Below are positions 7,172 through 16,084 of a stretch of 39,907 bases of DNA, piece by piece. Below the pieces are notes generated by a model. It did no database searches. It saw only the letters and a list, made by a program, of their open reading frames with translations, and was not told where the DNA came from. The DNA lies in contig JBMNOD010000029.1 of the NCBI GenBank assembly GCA_050942875.1, positions 1 to 39,907 on the forward strand. Direction: 5' to 3'. The stretch comes from JAAZAI01 sp050942875. Its GTDB lineage: Bacteria > Verrucomicrobiota > Kiritimatiellia > RFP12 > UBA3636. Numbering within the stretch: the stretch's first letter is position 1; each line of letters begins with the position of its first letter. Position numbers and translations under genes: made by a program.

Positions 7172-7705
7172 CTACTCGCCGACGACGGCGGCGGCGGCGC
7201 TGACGGGCGCTTCGGGGAGATCCGGCGCGGGGGCTTCGTTCTTCAGGTTGCCGACGGCGATGAGCGTGAACACCATCACGAAAATCGCGACGGTCTCGAT
7301 GATGCCGATCGCCGAAAGGTTGTTCGTCAGGCCGGAATCCGTCTCGCCGTGGGCGTCCGCCGCGGCCGCGCCGGCGCGGCCCTGGAGCCAGGCGGAAAGG
7401 CCGAGCGCCAAGCCGGAAACGATGCCGATGAGCAGCAGGGCGAAGCCGGTGCCGGGCAGGGTGTTCGGGGACTTGACGAGATCCGTCATTGTGAACATGA
7501 CGATCATCCCGTAAAGCGTCTGCGTGATGGGCGCGCCGACGTACGACAGCAGGATGAAGGGCGCCTGCTTGCCCTGGGCGTAGCATTTCTTCCAGGCGCC
7601 GATGGCCGCCGCCGCCGCCGAGCCGGTTCCAAGCGCAGAGCCGAGAGCCGCGATGGCCATGGTGGCGATGGCGCCAACGATTCCGAGTGCTGTGTCACAT
7701 TCCAT
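7172..7705 (-). CDS. atpK: V-type ATP synthase subunit K (proteolipid c ring)
   Basis: Forms the ion-carrying rotor ring of a V/A-type ATPase in the membrane. It has 177 residues and the four-helix duplicated form, with only the second hairpin carrying the acidic residue. Visible residues match the Na+ site described for Enterococcus hirae NtpK (Leu61, Thr64, Gln65, Gln110, Glu139): here Thr61-Gln62 in ITQTLYG, Gln108 in WLQGRAG and Glu137 in GIIETVAI. This suggests Na+ rather than H+ coupling, which is an inference. An Ala/Pro-rich tail of about 25 residues is unusual. AAGGA lies eight bases before the ATG. It is the last gene of the cluster. Confidence 0.93.
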   Translation of the reverse strand: MECDTALGIVGAIATMAIAALGSALGTGSAAAAAIGAWKKCYAQGKQAPFILLSYVGAPITQTLYGMIVMFTMTDLVKSPNTLPGTGFALLLIGIVSGLALGLSAWLQGRAGAAAADAHGETDSGLTNNLSAIGIIETVAIFVMVFTLIAVGNLKNEAPAPDLPEAPVSAAAAVVGE

Positions 7706-7777
7706 TGTCTTGTTCCTTCCGATGCGGCGCCGCCCTGGGGCTGCGCGATGTTGTCGATGATTGAATGAAGTTAGAAA

Positions 7778-9610
7778 TTAAGGTCGAGGACTCGTGCGGG
7801 AAGCGGCTGCGGAGCGCGGAGCCGTGAACGGCTTGAACGGACGCCCGCTCCACGAGACGCCCTTGGCGCCCGAGAATTCTAGCGTGTTGAGGCGGACGGC
7901 GTGGACGAGGATGCTCAGCGCGCCCATGGCGAAGTTGAGGCCGTGCCCGAAGAGGAGCACCAGCGCGAGAACCGGCAGCTTGATCAACATCGGCAGGTCG
8001 AACTGCGTGGCCATCATGTTGAAGTTCTCGGCGACCTTGACCGAAGCCAGGCCGACGGCGTAGAGGCGCACGTAGGAAATGATGTCGCCCATGCAGCTCA
8101 TGACGTTGAGCGGGAGCATGCCGAGGTTCACCCCTTCCGTCTTGAGTTCCGAAGCATCGAGCATGAACAGGAGCACCAGCAGGATGGAGGCGGCCAGCAC
8201 CGGCGCGCCCCAGCTCGGGAACGCGAACCCGGCCACGACGATGCTGCAGACGACGGAGTACATGCACCAGATGATGCCGACCCAGCCGAGTTCCGCCAGG
8301 AACTTCTTCGAGGGGAAGAGCACCAGCGCGTTCCACAGCCGGGCGATGCTCAAGTGCACCGCGCCGATCGTGAAGCAAAGCTGCATGATGTTGTTGACGT
8401 CGGCCAGCCACTCGATGGACTGGAAGCGCAGCGCTTCGGGGATGTACTTCTGCGGAATCGCGAAGTAGTTGCCGCTCATCACGCCGTAGGCGATCGTGGC
8501 GAAGCCGAACACGTAGAAGAGCGTGAAGATCGACCGGACCGCCGGCGGCATCGGGCCGCGGAACTTCTGGGCGACGCTGCGGCGGGCGAAATGCGTCAGC
8601 AAGACGATGATCGCGCCGTAGCCCGCGTCGCCGACGAGCATGGCGAAGAAGAGCGTGAAGAAGATGTAGAACGGCACGCTGACGTCCGTCTCCTCGTAGC
8701 CGGGAAGGATGCCCAGGCCCCGGAAAAGCGCCAGGATCGGACGGAACAGCTTCGGCGGCTCCAGCAGCGTCGGCACGTCCTCGCCCGGCTCGGGATCGCG
8801 CAGCGCGAGCCCCCAGCCCTGGCGCTTGGCCTCGGCTCTCAGCTCGTCGGCCTTTCGCGCGTCGCAATACCCGGTGATGTACGCCACCGGCCCTTCGACG
8901 ACGAGGTTTTCCTCGACGGAGACGTACTCCGTGGTTTCGCCGCCGCGCCGCACCTGCGCCTGGAGCGCGCGCAAGTCCTTTTCGTGCGCCGCGAGCGTCT
9001 CCGCGACCTGCCGCATCTGCCGGAGCTTGGCGTCGAGCTCCGACTGCATCGCGGAAAGGCGCTTCGGCGGCATGGGCATGGGAATCAGCCCCTCCGGCAG
9101 CGGCGCGCCGATGAGCACGCCGTTGACGCCGGCCCTGTCGCGCGCGAGCACGTGGAGCAGCGCCCCCTCGACCTCGGGAAGTTCGGCGTTGGGAAGCGCC
9201 TTGAACAGCGTGACCTCCTGCCCCGAAGCCGTCAAACGGGCGGCGGCGGCGGGATCGAAATCCCCCCACGGCTCGAAGCGGCGAATCTCGCCTTCGAGCG
9301 CGCGCGTCTCTTCGCGCAGCGCCAGGTATTGCGCGGCTCGATCCGTGATCTTGCGGACGAGCGGGACGCTGTTGGCCGCGCGCGGGACGGTCTTGAACGA
9401 AAGCTGCCGCCAGTCGCCGTCCATCGCCGCCTTCACGACCGCGATCGCGCTCTGCGCCTCGTCGACGACGGCGCGCGCCGACAGAATCGCCTCGGTGTCG
9501 GTCAAGCGGTGTTCGACGTGCAGCACGCCCAAATCGGCGAGCCGGGCCAGCGCCTCCTGGCGGCTGGCGGGCGTGCAGAGCAGCGTCACATGCTTCAGGG
9601 GAACGATCAT
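7778..9610 (-). CDS. atpI: V-type ATP synthase subunit I (stator, membrane part)
   Basis: The a/I subunit of the V/A-ATPase, which makes the half-channels and links to the peripheral stalk. It has 610 residues, normal length. The N-terminal half (about 1-320) is soluble and partly coiled (MIVPLKHVTLLC start, helical arms with alternating charge). The C-terminal half has about seven membrane helices, beginning FYIFFTLFFAMLVGDAGYG, with the conserved MGDIISYVRLYAVGLAS segment near the ion path. The ATG overlaps the atpD stop by four bases (ATGA), so the two are translationally coupled. A gap of about 70 bp separates it from atpK. Confidence 0.95.
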   Translation of the reverse strand: MIVPLKHVTLLCTPASRQEALARLADLGVLHVEHRLTDTEAILSARAVVDEAQSAIAVVKAAMDGDWRQLSFKTVPRAANSVPLVRKITDRAAQYLALREETRALEGEIRRFEPWGDFDPAAAARLTASGQEVTLFKALPNAELPEVEGALLHVLARDRAGVNGVLIGAPLPEGLIPMPMPPKRLSAMQSELDAKLRQMRQVAETLAAHEKDLRALQAQVRRGGETTEYVSVEENLVVEGPVAYITGYCDARKADELRAEAKRQGWGLALRDPEPGEDVPTLLEPPKLFRPILALFRGLGILPGYEETDVSVPFYIFFTLFFAMLVGDAGYGAIIVLLTHFARRSVAQKFRGPMPPAVRSIFTLFYVFGFATIAYGVMSGNYFAIPQKYIPEALRFQSIEWLADVNNIMQLCFTIGAVHLSIARLWNALVLFPSKKFLAELGWVGIIWCMYSVVCSIVVAGFAFPSWGAPVLAASILLVLLFMLDASELKTEGVNLGMLPLNVMSCMGDIISYVRLYAVGLASVKVAENFNMMATQFDLPMLIKLPVLALVLLFGHGLNFAMGALSILVHAVRLNTLEFSGAKGVSWSGRPFKPFTAPRSAAASRTSPRP

Positions 9611-10227
9611 GCCACGCCCTCCTCGCCGTTTCCAGTCCTCGCGTCCTTGCCGCGGCTCTTGGCGATCTTGCCGCGCGCCACGGCGGACGTCTGCTCGTCG
9701 CCAAGCGCAATGCCGATCAGGCGGATGTTCTCGCGGCATTCGGGGATCTTGACTTTCTCGAAAAGGTTCACGCGCTGGGAGGTCGTGCGCAGCTCGGCCT
9801 CGATCAGCTTGATCTGCTCGTGCAGCACGTCGATGCGCGCCGCGTCCTCCATCAACTGGGAGGCGACCTCGGCCGCTTCGTCGACCCACGCGGGCGTCGA
9901 AAAGAGATCCGTTTCGGGGCGGCTCGTCTCGATCCCCTCGTAAACGGGGATGAAGACGCCGGCGATGTTGCCCTGCCCGAGCTTGACGCGCTCGAGCACG
10001 ACGGGGATTTCCGCGGACTCGTCCGCCAGCAGGCCGATCCACGACGCGACGCTCTCGAACAGGGCGTCGCGGTGCTGTTCGATCTCCTCGACGCGGCTGC
10101 GCATCATGGCGATCTCAAGCTGGAGCTGCTGCTTCTTGAGCTGCAGCATCGGCAGAAAGCGGAGGAAGCGCGCCAGCGCGTCCTTCTGCACTTTCAGCTC
10201 GGTTTTGGTCAGCTTGACTTTGGCCAT
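9607..10227 (-). CDS. atpD: V-type ATP synthase subunit D (central shaft)
   Basis: The rotor shaft that turns inside the A3B3 head. It has 206 residues, almost all predicted coiled coil: a long N-terminal helix (KLTKTELKVQKDAL) and a C-terminal helix pair, as expected for subunit D. The TSQRVNLFEKVKIPE segment near residues 157-172 is the usual family signature. GGAG lies six bases before the ATG. It lies 32 bp downstream of atpB and overlaps atpI by four bases. The basic, low-complexity tail after about residue 185 is probably disordered. Confidence 0.94.
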   Translation of the reverse strand: MAKVKLTKTELKVQKDALARFLRFLPMLQLKKQQLQLEIAMMRSRVEEIEQHRDALFESVASWIGLLADESAEIPVVLERVKLGQGNIAGVFIPVYEGIETSRPETDLFSTPAWVDEAAEVASQLMEDAARIDVLHEQIKLIEAELRTTSQRVNLFEKVKIPECRENIRLIGIALGDEQTSAVARGKIAKSRGKDARTGNGEEGVA

Positions 10228-10259
10228 GGGGAATCTCCGGGAAACGCGCGCGAAGCGCC

Positions 10260-11558
10260 TCAGCCGCGCTTCGGCCAGAATTTTTCGAGAATCTCGGTGC
10301 GAATGCCCGTCTCGACGGGCTCGAAGCAGTCCGCCAGGATTTCCCAGCCGAGGTCGAGCGCCTTCTCGAGGGGGATGTTGACGGTGATGTCCATCATCTC
10401 CTTCTCGAAGCGCGCGCCGTACTTGAGCAGCTTGGCGTCCCACTCCGACATGCGGAAGCCCATCGACTGCTTTTCGAGCGTCGAGCGATACTGGGCGAAG
10501 AGCTGGATCATCGTGTCCATGATCGTGCGATGGTCGTCGCGCGTGTTCTTGTTGACGTTCTGCTTGAGGCGGGAGAGCGAGCCGAACGGCTCGATGCGCC
10601 CGTCGCGCAGGTAGAACTGGCCTTCGGTGATGTAGCCCGTGTTGTCGGGGACCGGATGCGTCACGTCGTCGCCCGGCATCGAGGTCACGGCGAGGATCGT
10701 GATGGAGCCCGCGCCCTCGAAGTCCACCGCCTTCTCGTAGCGGGATGCAAGCTGGGAGTACAGGTCGCCGGGGTAGCCGCGGTTCGAGGGGATCTGCTCC
10801 ATCGTGATGGCGATTTCCTTGAGCGCGTCGGCGAACGACGTCATGTCGGTGAGCAGCACGAGGACCTTGCGCCCGCCGATGGCGAACTGCTCCGCCACCG
10901 CCAGCGCGAAGTCCGGCACGAGCAGGCATTCGACCACGGGGTCGGCCGCCGTGTGGACGAACATGACGGAGCGCGAGAGCGCGCCGCTCTTGTCGAGCGT
11001 GTCGCGGAAGAAGAGGTAGTCGTCGTGCTTCAGCCCCATTCCGCCGAGGATGATCACGTCCACCTCGGCCTGGAGGGCGATGCGGGCCAGCAATTCGTTG
11101 TAGGGCTCGCCGGCCTTGGCGAAGACGGGCAGCTTCTGGGACTCGACGAGCGTGTTGAACACGTCGATCATCGGGATGCCGGTGCGGACCATGTTGCGCG
11201 GGATGATGCGCTTGGCGGGGTTGACCGACGGGCCGCCCAGCGTGATGCGCTCGCCCGTCAACTGGGGCCCCTTGTCGCGGGCGTTGCCGCCGCCGTCGAA
11301 GACGCGGCCGAGCAGGTTGTCCGAGAACGGCACTTGCATCGGATGCCCCAGGAAGCGGACCCGCGCGTCCGTGGCGACGCCTCGGGCGCCGGCGAAGACC
11401 TGGAGGGAGACCTGGTCGCCGTCGAGCTTGATCACCTGGGCGAGCGAGGTCTTGCCCCGCGAGGCGACCTCGGCCAGCTCGTGGTACTTGACCCCCCGGG
11501 CCCTCAGGTTGATGACGCTGCCCGAACTGCTGTCGATCTGGTGGTAGACTTTGTTCAT
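10260..11558 (-). CDS. atpB: V-type ATP synthase subunit B
   Basis: The non-catalytic nucleotide-binding subunit of the A3B3 head, 432 residues, normal length. Family features seen are the N-terminal beta barrel, PAKRIIPRNMVRTGIPMID in place of a Walker A loop, LLTDMTSFADALKEI, and PSNRGYPGDLYSQLASRYE, which marks the B rather than the A subunit. It is the first gene of this cluster and has its own promoter. The catalytic atpA, normally directly upstream, is missing here, as are E and C. These must be encoded elsewhere if the enzyme is to work. Confidence 0.97.
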   Translation of the reverse strand: MNKVYHQIDSSSGSVINLRARGVKYHELAEVASRGKTSLAQVIKLDGDQVSLQVFAGARGVATDARVRFLGHPMQVPFSDNLLGRVFDGGGNARDKGPQLTGERITLGGPSVNPAKRIIPRNMVRTGIPMIDVFNTLVESQKLPVFAKAGEPYNELLARIALQAEVDVIILGGMGLKHDDYLFFRDTLDKSGALSRSVMFVHTAADPVVECLLVPDFALAVAEQFAIGGRKVLVLLTDMTSFADALKEIAITMEQIPSNRGYPGDLYSQLASRYEKAVDFEGAGSITILAVTSMPGDDVTHPVPDNTGYITEGQFYLRDGRIEPFGSLSRLKQNVNKNTRDDHRTIMDTMIQLFAQYRSTLEKQSMGFRMSEWDAKLLKYGARFEKEMMDITVNIPLEKALDLGWEILADCFEPVETGIRTEILEKFWPKRG

Positions 11559-11623
11559 CTCGAATCCGATACGCCGCTTCGGCGGCCCATCCGCCTTCCG
11601 CGCAACTCAAAAACAATCCATCA

Positions 11624-11652
11624 ATGATAGCACATTTGAGCCGCCCTCACAA
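11624..11652 (-). promoter_or_regulatory. sigma70-type promoter for atpB-D-I-K
   Basis: On the reverse strand TTGTGA (11652-11647) and TATCAT (11629-11624) are separated by 17 bp, with an extended -10 (TGC before TATCAT). It gives a leader of about 60 bases. It shows that the B-D-I-K cluster is its own transcription unit. Confidence 0.65.
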
Positions 11653-11715
11653 GCCCAGCCGCAAAAAAATGAAAATTCGAATGCGCCCATTCCGACCTTC
11701 CTCTTTTTTCGCATG

Positions 11716-11744
11716 TTGATTTCCGTGGTGAAAAAGACTAGAAT
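11716..11744 (+). promoter_or_regulatory. sigma70-type promoter for the first DUF5648 gene
   Basis: TTGATT and TAGAAT are separated by 17 bp. The start near 11751 leaves a leader of only about 12 bases before the ATG at 11764. Confidence 0.65.
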
Positions 11745-11763
11745 CAAAAGGTAAAAAACGGAC

Positions 11764-12687
11764 ATGAGCGGAAGATTGGCACGAATTAAACGCGCTGGGC
11801 TGCTGGCAGGCTGGCTGCTGGCCCAGGTGCTTTCAGGCATGGTGGCGCAGGCTGCGCCGCCGCTTCCGGATTTCGTGATCGAATCGGTCGTTGTCGGCCC
11901 CGAGCCGATTGCACAAGGGCTTCCGCTCCCCGTGAGCGCCGTGGTGAAGAACCGGGGGGCTGCGGCGGGGGACGCCCGGCATGTCGATGTCTGGCACCAC
12001 TGGACGAATGCTGTTCCACCTGTTTTTGGGGACGTGGGGGACACGTGGGCGAGAGTCGGCAGGCTCGAAGCCGGGGAGTCCCGGACGGTCGTCTTGCCGC
12101 CGCAGGTCTTGGAGCATGCCGGTACGAACCGCCTCTGTGCGCGGGTCGAGTTCGAGAACCTCGTGTCGGAATCCATCAACACGAACAATCATTTCTGCTT
12201 TGAGTATGCTGCCGCGCCGATGGAGTCGCAGCTTGCGCCCGTCCATCGTTTCTGGTCGGATCGGTTCCGGGGGCATTTCTTCACGATTTCCGAGGAAGAG
12301 AAGGCCGCCATCATCGCCAACAACGCACGTGACTGGCGTTACGAGGGCGTGGCCTATTGCGCCTATTCGAAGCAGGTTGCCGGCACGCGTCCCCTTTTCC
12401 GTTTCTGGTCGGATCGGTATCACGGGCATTTCTTCACAATTTCCGAGCAAGAACGTGACAACATCATCGCCAATCTCGCACGAGATTGGCGCTATGAGGG
12501 CGTGGCCTATTACGTCATTCCAAGCCCGGTTTCAGGTTCGGTGCCGGTTTTTCGCTTTTGGTCGTCTCGATACAAGCACCATTTTTTTACGATTTCCGAG
12601 GCGGAGAAGGATCACATCATCGCCGCGCTTTCTGCCGATTGGCACTATGAGGGGGTTGCTTTCAATGCCTGGCCGTTTGAACCCTGA
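11764..12687 (+). CDS. Secreted protein with CARDB-like domain and three DUF5648 repeats
   Basis: A 307-residue exported protein. A signal peptide spans about 1-31 (LLAGWLLAQVLSGMVAQA). A CARDB-like beta-sandwich at about 35-150 has the pattern DFVIESVVVGP and NTNNHFCFEY. Three tandem copies of the roughly 51-residue DUF5648 module follow (about 160-305), each with the core RFWSDRY-GHFFTIS, a helix (EKDNIIANLARDW) and RYEGVAYY. DUF5648 modules occur in secreted, often cell-wall or peptidase-associated proteins; their binding partner is unknown. There is no enzyme domain. The next gene encodes a caspase-like peptidase with the same triple block, repeat for repeat, so the two probably act on the same target or arose by duplication. 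Confidence 0.8.
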   Translation: MSGRLARIKRAGLLAGWLLAQVLSGMVAQAAPPLPDFVIESVVVGPEPIAQGLPLPVSAVVKNRGAAAGDARHVDVWHHWTNAVPPVFGDVGDTWARVGRLEAGESRTVVLPPQVLEHAGTNRLCARVEFENLVSESINTNNHFCFEYAAAPMESQLAPVHRFWSDRFRGHFFTISEEEKAAIIANNARDWRYEGVAYCAYSKQVAGTRPLFRFWSDRYHGHFFTISEQERDNIIANLARDWRYEGVAYYVIPSPVSGSVPVFRFWSSRYKHHFFTISEAEKDHIIAALSADWHYEGVAFNAWPFEP

Positions 12688-12763
12688 GGCATCGACATTT
12701 GCGGATCGTTTTTGCCCGTTTTTGCCACGGCAATTTTCACGGCGATTTTTTCTAGCAATGGTG

Positions 12764-12792
12764 TGGACAAAATGATCAAAGCTCGGTAAAAT
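12764..12792 (+). promoter_or_regulatory. sigma70-type promoter for the caspase-like gene
   Basis: TGGACA and TAAAAT are separated by 17 bp. An ATG at 12793 directly follows the -10 box and cannot be in the transcript, which supports the start at 12838. Confidence 0.65.
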
Positions 12793-12837
12793 ATGCTGCT
12801 AAATCGGATGTCCTTTCAAACTCAGGGGAATATTTCC

Positions 12838-15800
12838 ATGTCAACATGTTTTACTAAGACGGGTAGCGTCGCGCGTGCGGCGCTCGTGGTTTGTCTCGGC
12901 CTTTTTGCGATCGCGAACGCCCCAGGCGCCACGCGTTGGGGGCTTCTTGTGGGCATCAACGACTATGCGCCGGGCTATGCCAGCTCGTTGCGTTGTTGCG
13001 TCAACGACGTTGTAGGCATTCGCAGCACGATGATGCTCGGGGATGCCCGTGGGCGTTGGCCTGCGGCCAACATCCAGGTTCTGACAAACTCGTTTGCGTC
13101 GAAGACGTCCATTCGATCCTCTTTCCAGGGGCTTGCCTCCAAGGCCGGCCCGGGCGACGTGGTGGTTTACTACCATTCCAGCCACGGCGGCCAGGATGTC
13201 GGCACGTCCACGTACCTCTGTGCCTACAACACGGATTACACGGACGAGGAGATGGGCGTCGATCTCGCGCGTTTCGACTCCTCGGTCTCTGTGGTCGTGA
13301 TTTTGGACACCTGCCACTCGGGCGGCATGTTCAAGAGCAAATCCTGGGCGTTTGCCGAAAATGCGATGGCCAGTTTCCGCGCTGAAAAGGCGAGGCAGCT
13401 CAGGGACGCCGGTCTTCCCGTGCCCAAGGCTTTGGGGGGCAACATCGCCTTCATGACGGCCTGCGACTACGACGAGCTAAGCTGGGAAAGCCCTCCTCAT
13501 GGCTTTTTCACGGGTGCGATCCTCCGCGGGTGCTTGGAAGTGTCGGTGGATGCCAACGGCGATGGCGAGCTGCAATTCATGGAGCTCTTCAACTATGCCG
13601 CAGCAGAGACGGCGGTCGATCAGACGGCGCAGTGTCTCAATGCCGAGCTGCTTTCGGGCATCCCCGCCCTTGCCGCCCCCGGCAGTAGCGGCGTCGAGGA
13701 CGACGCATACGAGGAGAACGACACGCGTGTAACGGCCTTTGACCTGACAAGCCAAAAAAACATCTGGCTCTCGAATTTCAAAGGTCTTGGCGTCCAGGCG
13801 GATCACGACTGGTTCAAAATCACTGCAAAGTCTGGCTATCTCCGCATCTTGGTGGAGTGCAAGTTCACGCATGCGGATGGCAACATCGACATCGCGCTCG
13901 TTGATTCCTCCGGGAATCGGCTTGCGACGTCTGCGGGTGTGGCCGACACCGAGAACATCGATTTTGTGGTTCCCTCGGCTGGGATCTATTACATTCAAGT
14001 CCATGGGAACAATGCGGGGAATACGTACAACTTGCGCTGGAAGGACGCGCTGGACAGTTTCAAGCCGGATCTGGTGATCGGATCAATCACGCACAGTCCG
14101 ATCAACCCTGTGGAGAACGACGTCGTCGTCTTCACCATCACGGTGCGAAACCAGGGGCGCGGCGCGGCGGCAGGCGTCTTCAACGTGGCGTTTTGGCCTG
14201 ATTCCGCCTCGGAGCCGACGATTTCGACGCCTTCCGCCTTGAACCAAGACTACAACCGCGGCATCCCCCCTGGACAGGTTGCGACGCTCCAGTTTGAGAC
14301 GACGGCATTGGCGATTGGATCCTACACGGCTTGGGCCTATGCCGACCGCTATCAGGGGATGAGCGAAATCGCCGAGGAGAACGAGGCGAACAATGCGGGG
14401 CCGTTGCCTTTGGGCTACACGTGGTCGGTGGATGATCGGTACGAGCCCAACAACGATCAAGCCTCGGCCTTCGATCTTTCGGACTCCGAGGGCGAATGGC
14501 TTTCGGCGATCGACGGCGTGGCCGTGCAAGGCGACGACGATTGGTACCGGGTCGATGTTGGCGCTGACGTTGAGCGTCTCATGGCGGAATGCGACTTTGC
14601 CCATGCGGAGGGCGACATCAATCTAGCGCTCTACGATTCGGCTGGCGTCCGCGTGGCCTTGTCGGCAGGGCTGTCCGATGGCGAGGCCATCGACTTCCTG
14701 GTGCCCGCCGCCGGCACCTACTACCTCTGCGTGGTCGGCGCCAATGCGCGAAACGCCTACGACTTGCGTTGGGAAACGACATTGATTCCGCAGGTCGCGC
14801 CCGTTTATCGCTTCTGGTCGGATCGGAACAACGGGCATTTCTTCACGATTTCCGAGGCGGAAAAGGACAATATCATTGCGACATTCTCGCGTGATTGGCG
14901 TTATGAGGGTGTGGCCTATTACGCCTATCCGATTCTGGTGCCGGGCACCGTGCCGCTGTACCGCTTCTGGTCGGATCGGTATCGCGGTCATTTCTTTACG
15001 ATTTCGGCGGCGGAGAAGAATCTTATCATTGCCAACCTCGCAAGCGACTGGCGTTATGAAGGCGTCGCCTACTACGTGCATTCGGATGCGGATGTGGGTC
15101 GAACTCCCGCCTATCGTTTCTGGTCGAACCGGTACAAGCATCATTTCTTTACGATAAACGAGGCAGAGAAGAACAACATCATCGCGAATCTGGCAAACGA
15201 CTGGCGTTACGAAGGCATTGCCTATTATGTGCCGAACATGAATTTGCCAAAGACGTCTGAAGCGATGCCGGCCGCCGCCGCGTCTGCCGAAGATGACGCA
15301 GCGTTTGCTGACGCCGCGCTTGTCGACAAGGCTCCCGCGCCTTGCGGCACTGCATCTGCAAAGGTGTTGGACAATGCTGCCACCGTTTTCCCGCTGTCGT
15401 TCGCCGACGGCCCGGTGACGGCCAGTGTTTATGATGCGAGCACAGGCGAAGAGGCGGCACTTCTCTCGGGTGCGGAGTCGGCAACCAAGGTGTCCGTGGC
15501 CGACGTCGCGGAGGGGCGGAAATACCGTCTTGAAGTGGTTGTCGACGATTCTGCGGCCGACGTGGTTCGAGTCGTCCATTCGAGCACGTTTGAGCGTCGT
15601 GCGGACGCCCCGGATGGACTGGCCGAGGCCGCTGCGGCGTTGGCCGACGCTGGCACGCCAGTCGGCAACCCCGTCGAGCGTTTCGTCGCGCCCGCCGAGG
15701 GCGGCCCGTTCACTTTCAGCCTCTGGTCGGCCGCCCGTGGCACGGTCGAGACCGTTGAAGGCGTCGTTGGTGGCGAAGTCGTCGAGTTCGCAATCCCCGA

Positions 15801-15888
15801 TTGGAACGCCTGGCACTGGGTCAGCGGCACGCGCGAGACCGACGACGAGCTCGTCCTCTCGATCTGGATCCGGCATGAGGTGGAATGA
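12838..15888 (+). CDS. Secreted caspase-like (C14) peptidase with PPC, CARDB and DUF5648 domains
   Basis: A 1016-residue exported protein. Order: signal peptide 1-31; metacaspase-type C14 domain about 32-270 with the catalytic dyad His116 (YYHSSHGG) and Cys159 (ILDTCHSGG); PPC domain about 286-404 (YEENDTRVTAFDL); CARDB-like domain about 409-522 (PDLVIGSITHSP); second PPC about 530-650 (YEPNNDQASAFDL); three DUF5648 modules about 654-797; and an acidic Ala-rich C-terminal domain of beta-sandwich look. The start at 12838 has AGGGGAA upstream. Secreted bacterial C14 peptidases cleave after Lys or Arg, but the substrate here cannot be inferred. Its own promoter separates it from the preceding DUF5648 gene by about 150 bp. 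Confidence 0.88.
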   Translation: MSTCFTKTGSVARAALVVCLGLFAIANAPGATRWGLLVGINDYAPGYASSLRCCVNDVVGIRSTMMLGDARGRWPAANIQVLTNSFASKTSIRSSFQGLASKAGPGDVVVYYHSSHGGQDVGTSTYLCAYNTDYTDEEMGVDLARFDSSVSVVVILDTCHSGGMFKSKSWAFAENAMASFRAEKARQLRDAGLPVPKALGGNIAFMTACDYDELSWESPPHGFFTGAILRGCLEVSVDANGDGELQFMELFNYAAAETAVDQTAQCLNAELLSGIPALAAPGSSGVEDDAYEENDTRVTAFDLTSQKNIWLSNFKGLGVQADHDWFKITAKSGYLRILVECKFTHADGNIDIALVDSSGNRLATSAGVADTENIDFVVPSAGIYYIQVHGNNAGNTYNLRWKDALDSFKPDLVIGSITHSPINPVENDVVVFTITVRNQGRGAAAGVFNVAFWPDSASEPTISTPSALNQDYNRGIPPGQVATLQFETTALAIGSYTAWAYADRYQGMSEIAEENEANNAGPLPLGYTWSVDDRYEPNNDQASAFDLSDSEGEWLSAIDGVAVQGDDDWYRVDVGADVERLMAECDFAHAEGDINLALYDSAGVRVALSAGLSDGEAIDFLVPAAGTYYLCVVGANARNAYDLRWETTLIPQVAPVYRFWSDRNNGHFFTISEAEKDNIIATFSRDWRYEGVAYYAYPILVPGTVPLYRFWSDRYRGHFFTISAAEKNLIIANLASDWRYEGVAYYVHSDADVGRTPAYRFWSNRYKHHFFTINEAEKNNIIANLANDWRYEGIAYYVPNMNLPKTSEAMPAAAASAEDDAAFADAALVDKAPAPCGTASAKVLDNAATVFPLSFADGPVTASVYDASTGEEAALLSGAESATKVSVADVAEGRKYRLEVVVDDSAADVVRVVHSSTFERRADAPDGLAEAAAALADAGTPVGNPVERFVAPAEGGPFTFSLWSAARGTVETVEGVVGGEVVEFAIPDWNAWHWVSGTRETDDELVLSIWIRHEVE

Positions 15889-15916
15889 GTCGCTAGTCGC
15901 TAGTGGCTAGTCGCCA
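15889..15916. repeat. Heptamer tandem repeat, four units
   Basis: Units GTCGCTA, GTCGCTA, GTGGCTA, GTCGCCA immediately after the caspase-like stop codon. The same heptamers occur at 119-139. Confidence 0.7.
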
Positions 15917-15926
15917 GTGCCGAAGG

Positions 15927-15975
15927 GCAGCTTTGTCGCTTTGTCGAGAGCTTTGGCGCGAGCTTTGTCGACCTG
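15927..15975. repeat. CTTTGTCGA-rich repeat, copy 1
   Basis: Contains GCAGCTTTGTCG and CGAGCTTTGTCGACCTGC with internal repeats. A shorter relative lies at 21582-21611 (GCAACTTTGTCGAGGGC, then TTTGTCGACTGC). Confidence 0.55.
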
Positions 15976-16006
15976 CGGAAGCGCGGCGCAGGTGGCAGCT
16001 TGGAAT

Positions 16007-16048
16007 GATGAGTGATGAGTGGTGAATTGAATTACGAATTGCAAATTA
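16007..16048. repeat. Degenerating heptamer array, six units
   Basis: Period of seven: GATGAGT, GATGAGT, GGTGAAT, TGAATTA, CGAATTG, CAAATTA. The first two are identical and the later ones drift. Confidence 0.5.
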
Positions 16049-16084
16049 CGTGGCTGGATGGGCGTAGGCGGACGTTTTTTTCTT

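Noticed and set aside
12688..12760. Terminator after the first DUF5648 gene
   Set aside because: T-rich stretches and a 5-bp TTGCC/GGCAA hairpin with a 2-base loop are present, but no stem is strong enough to call.
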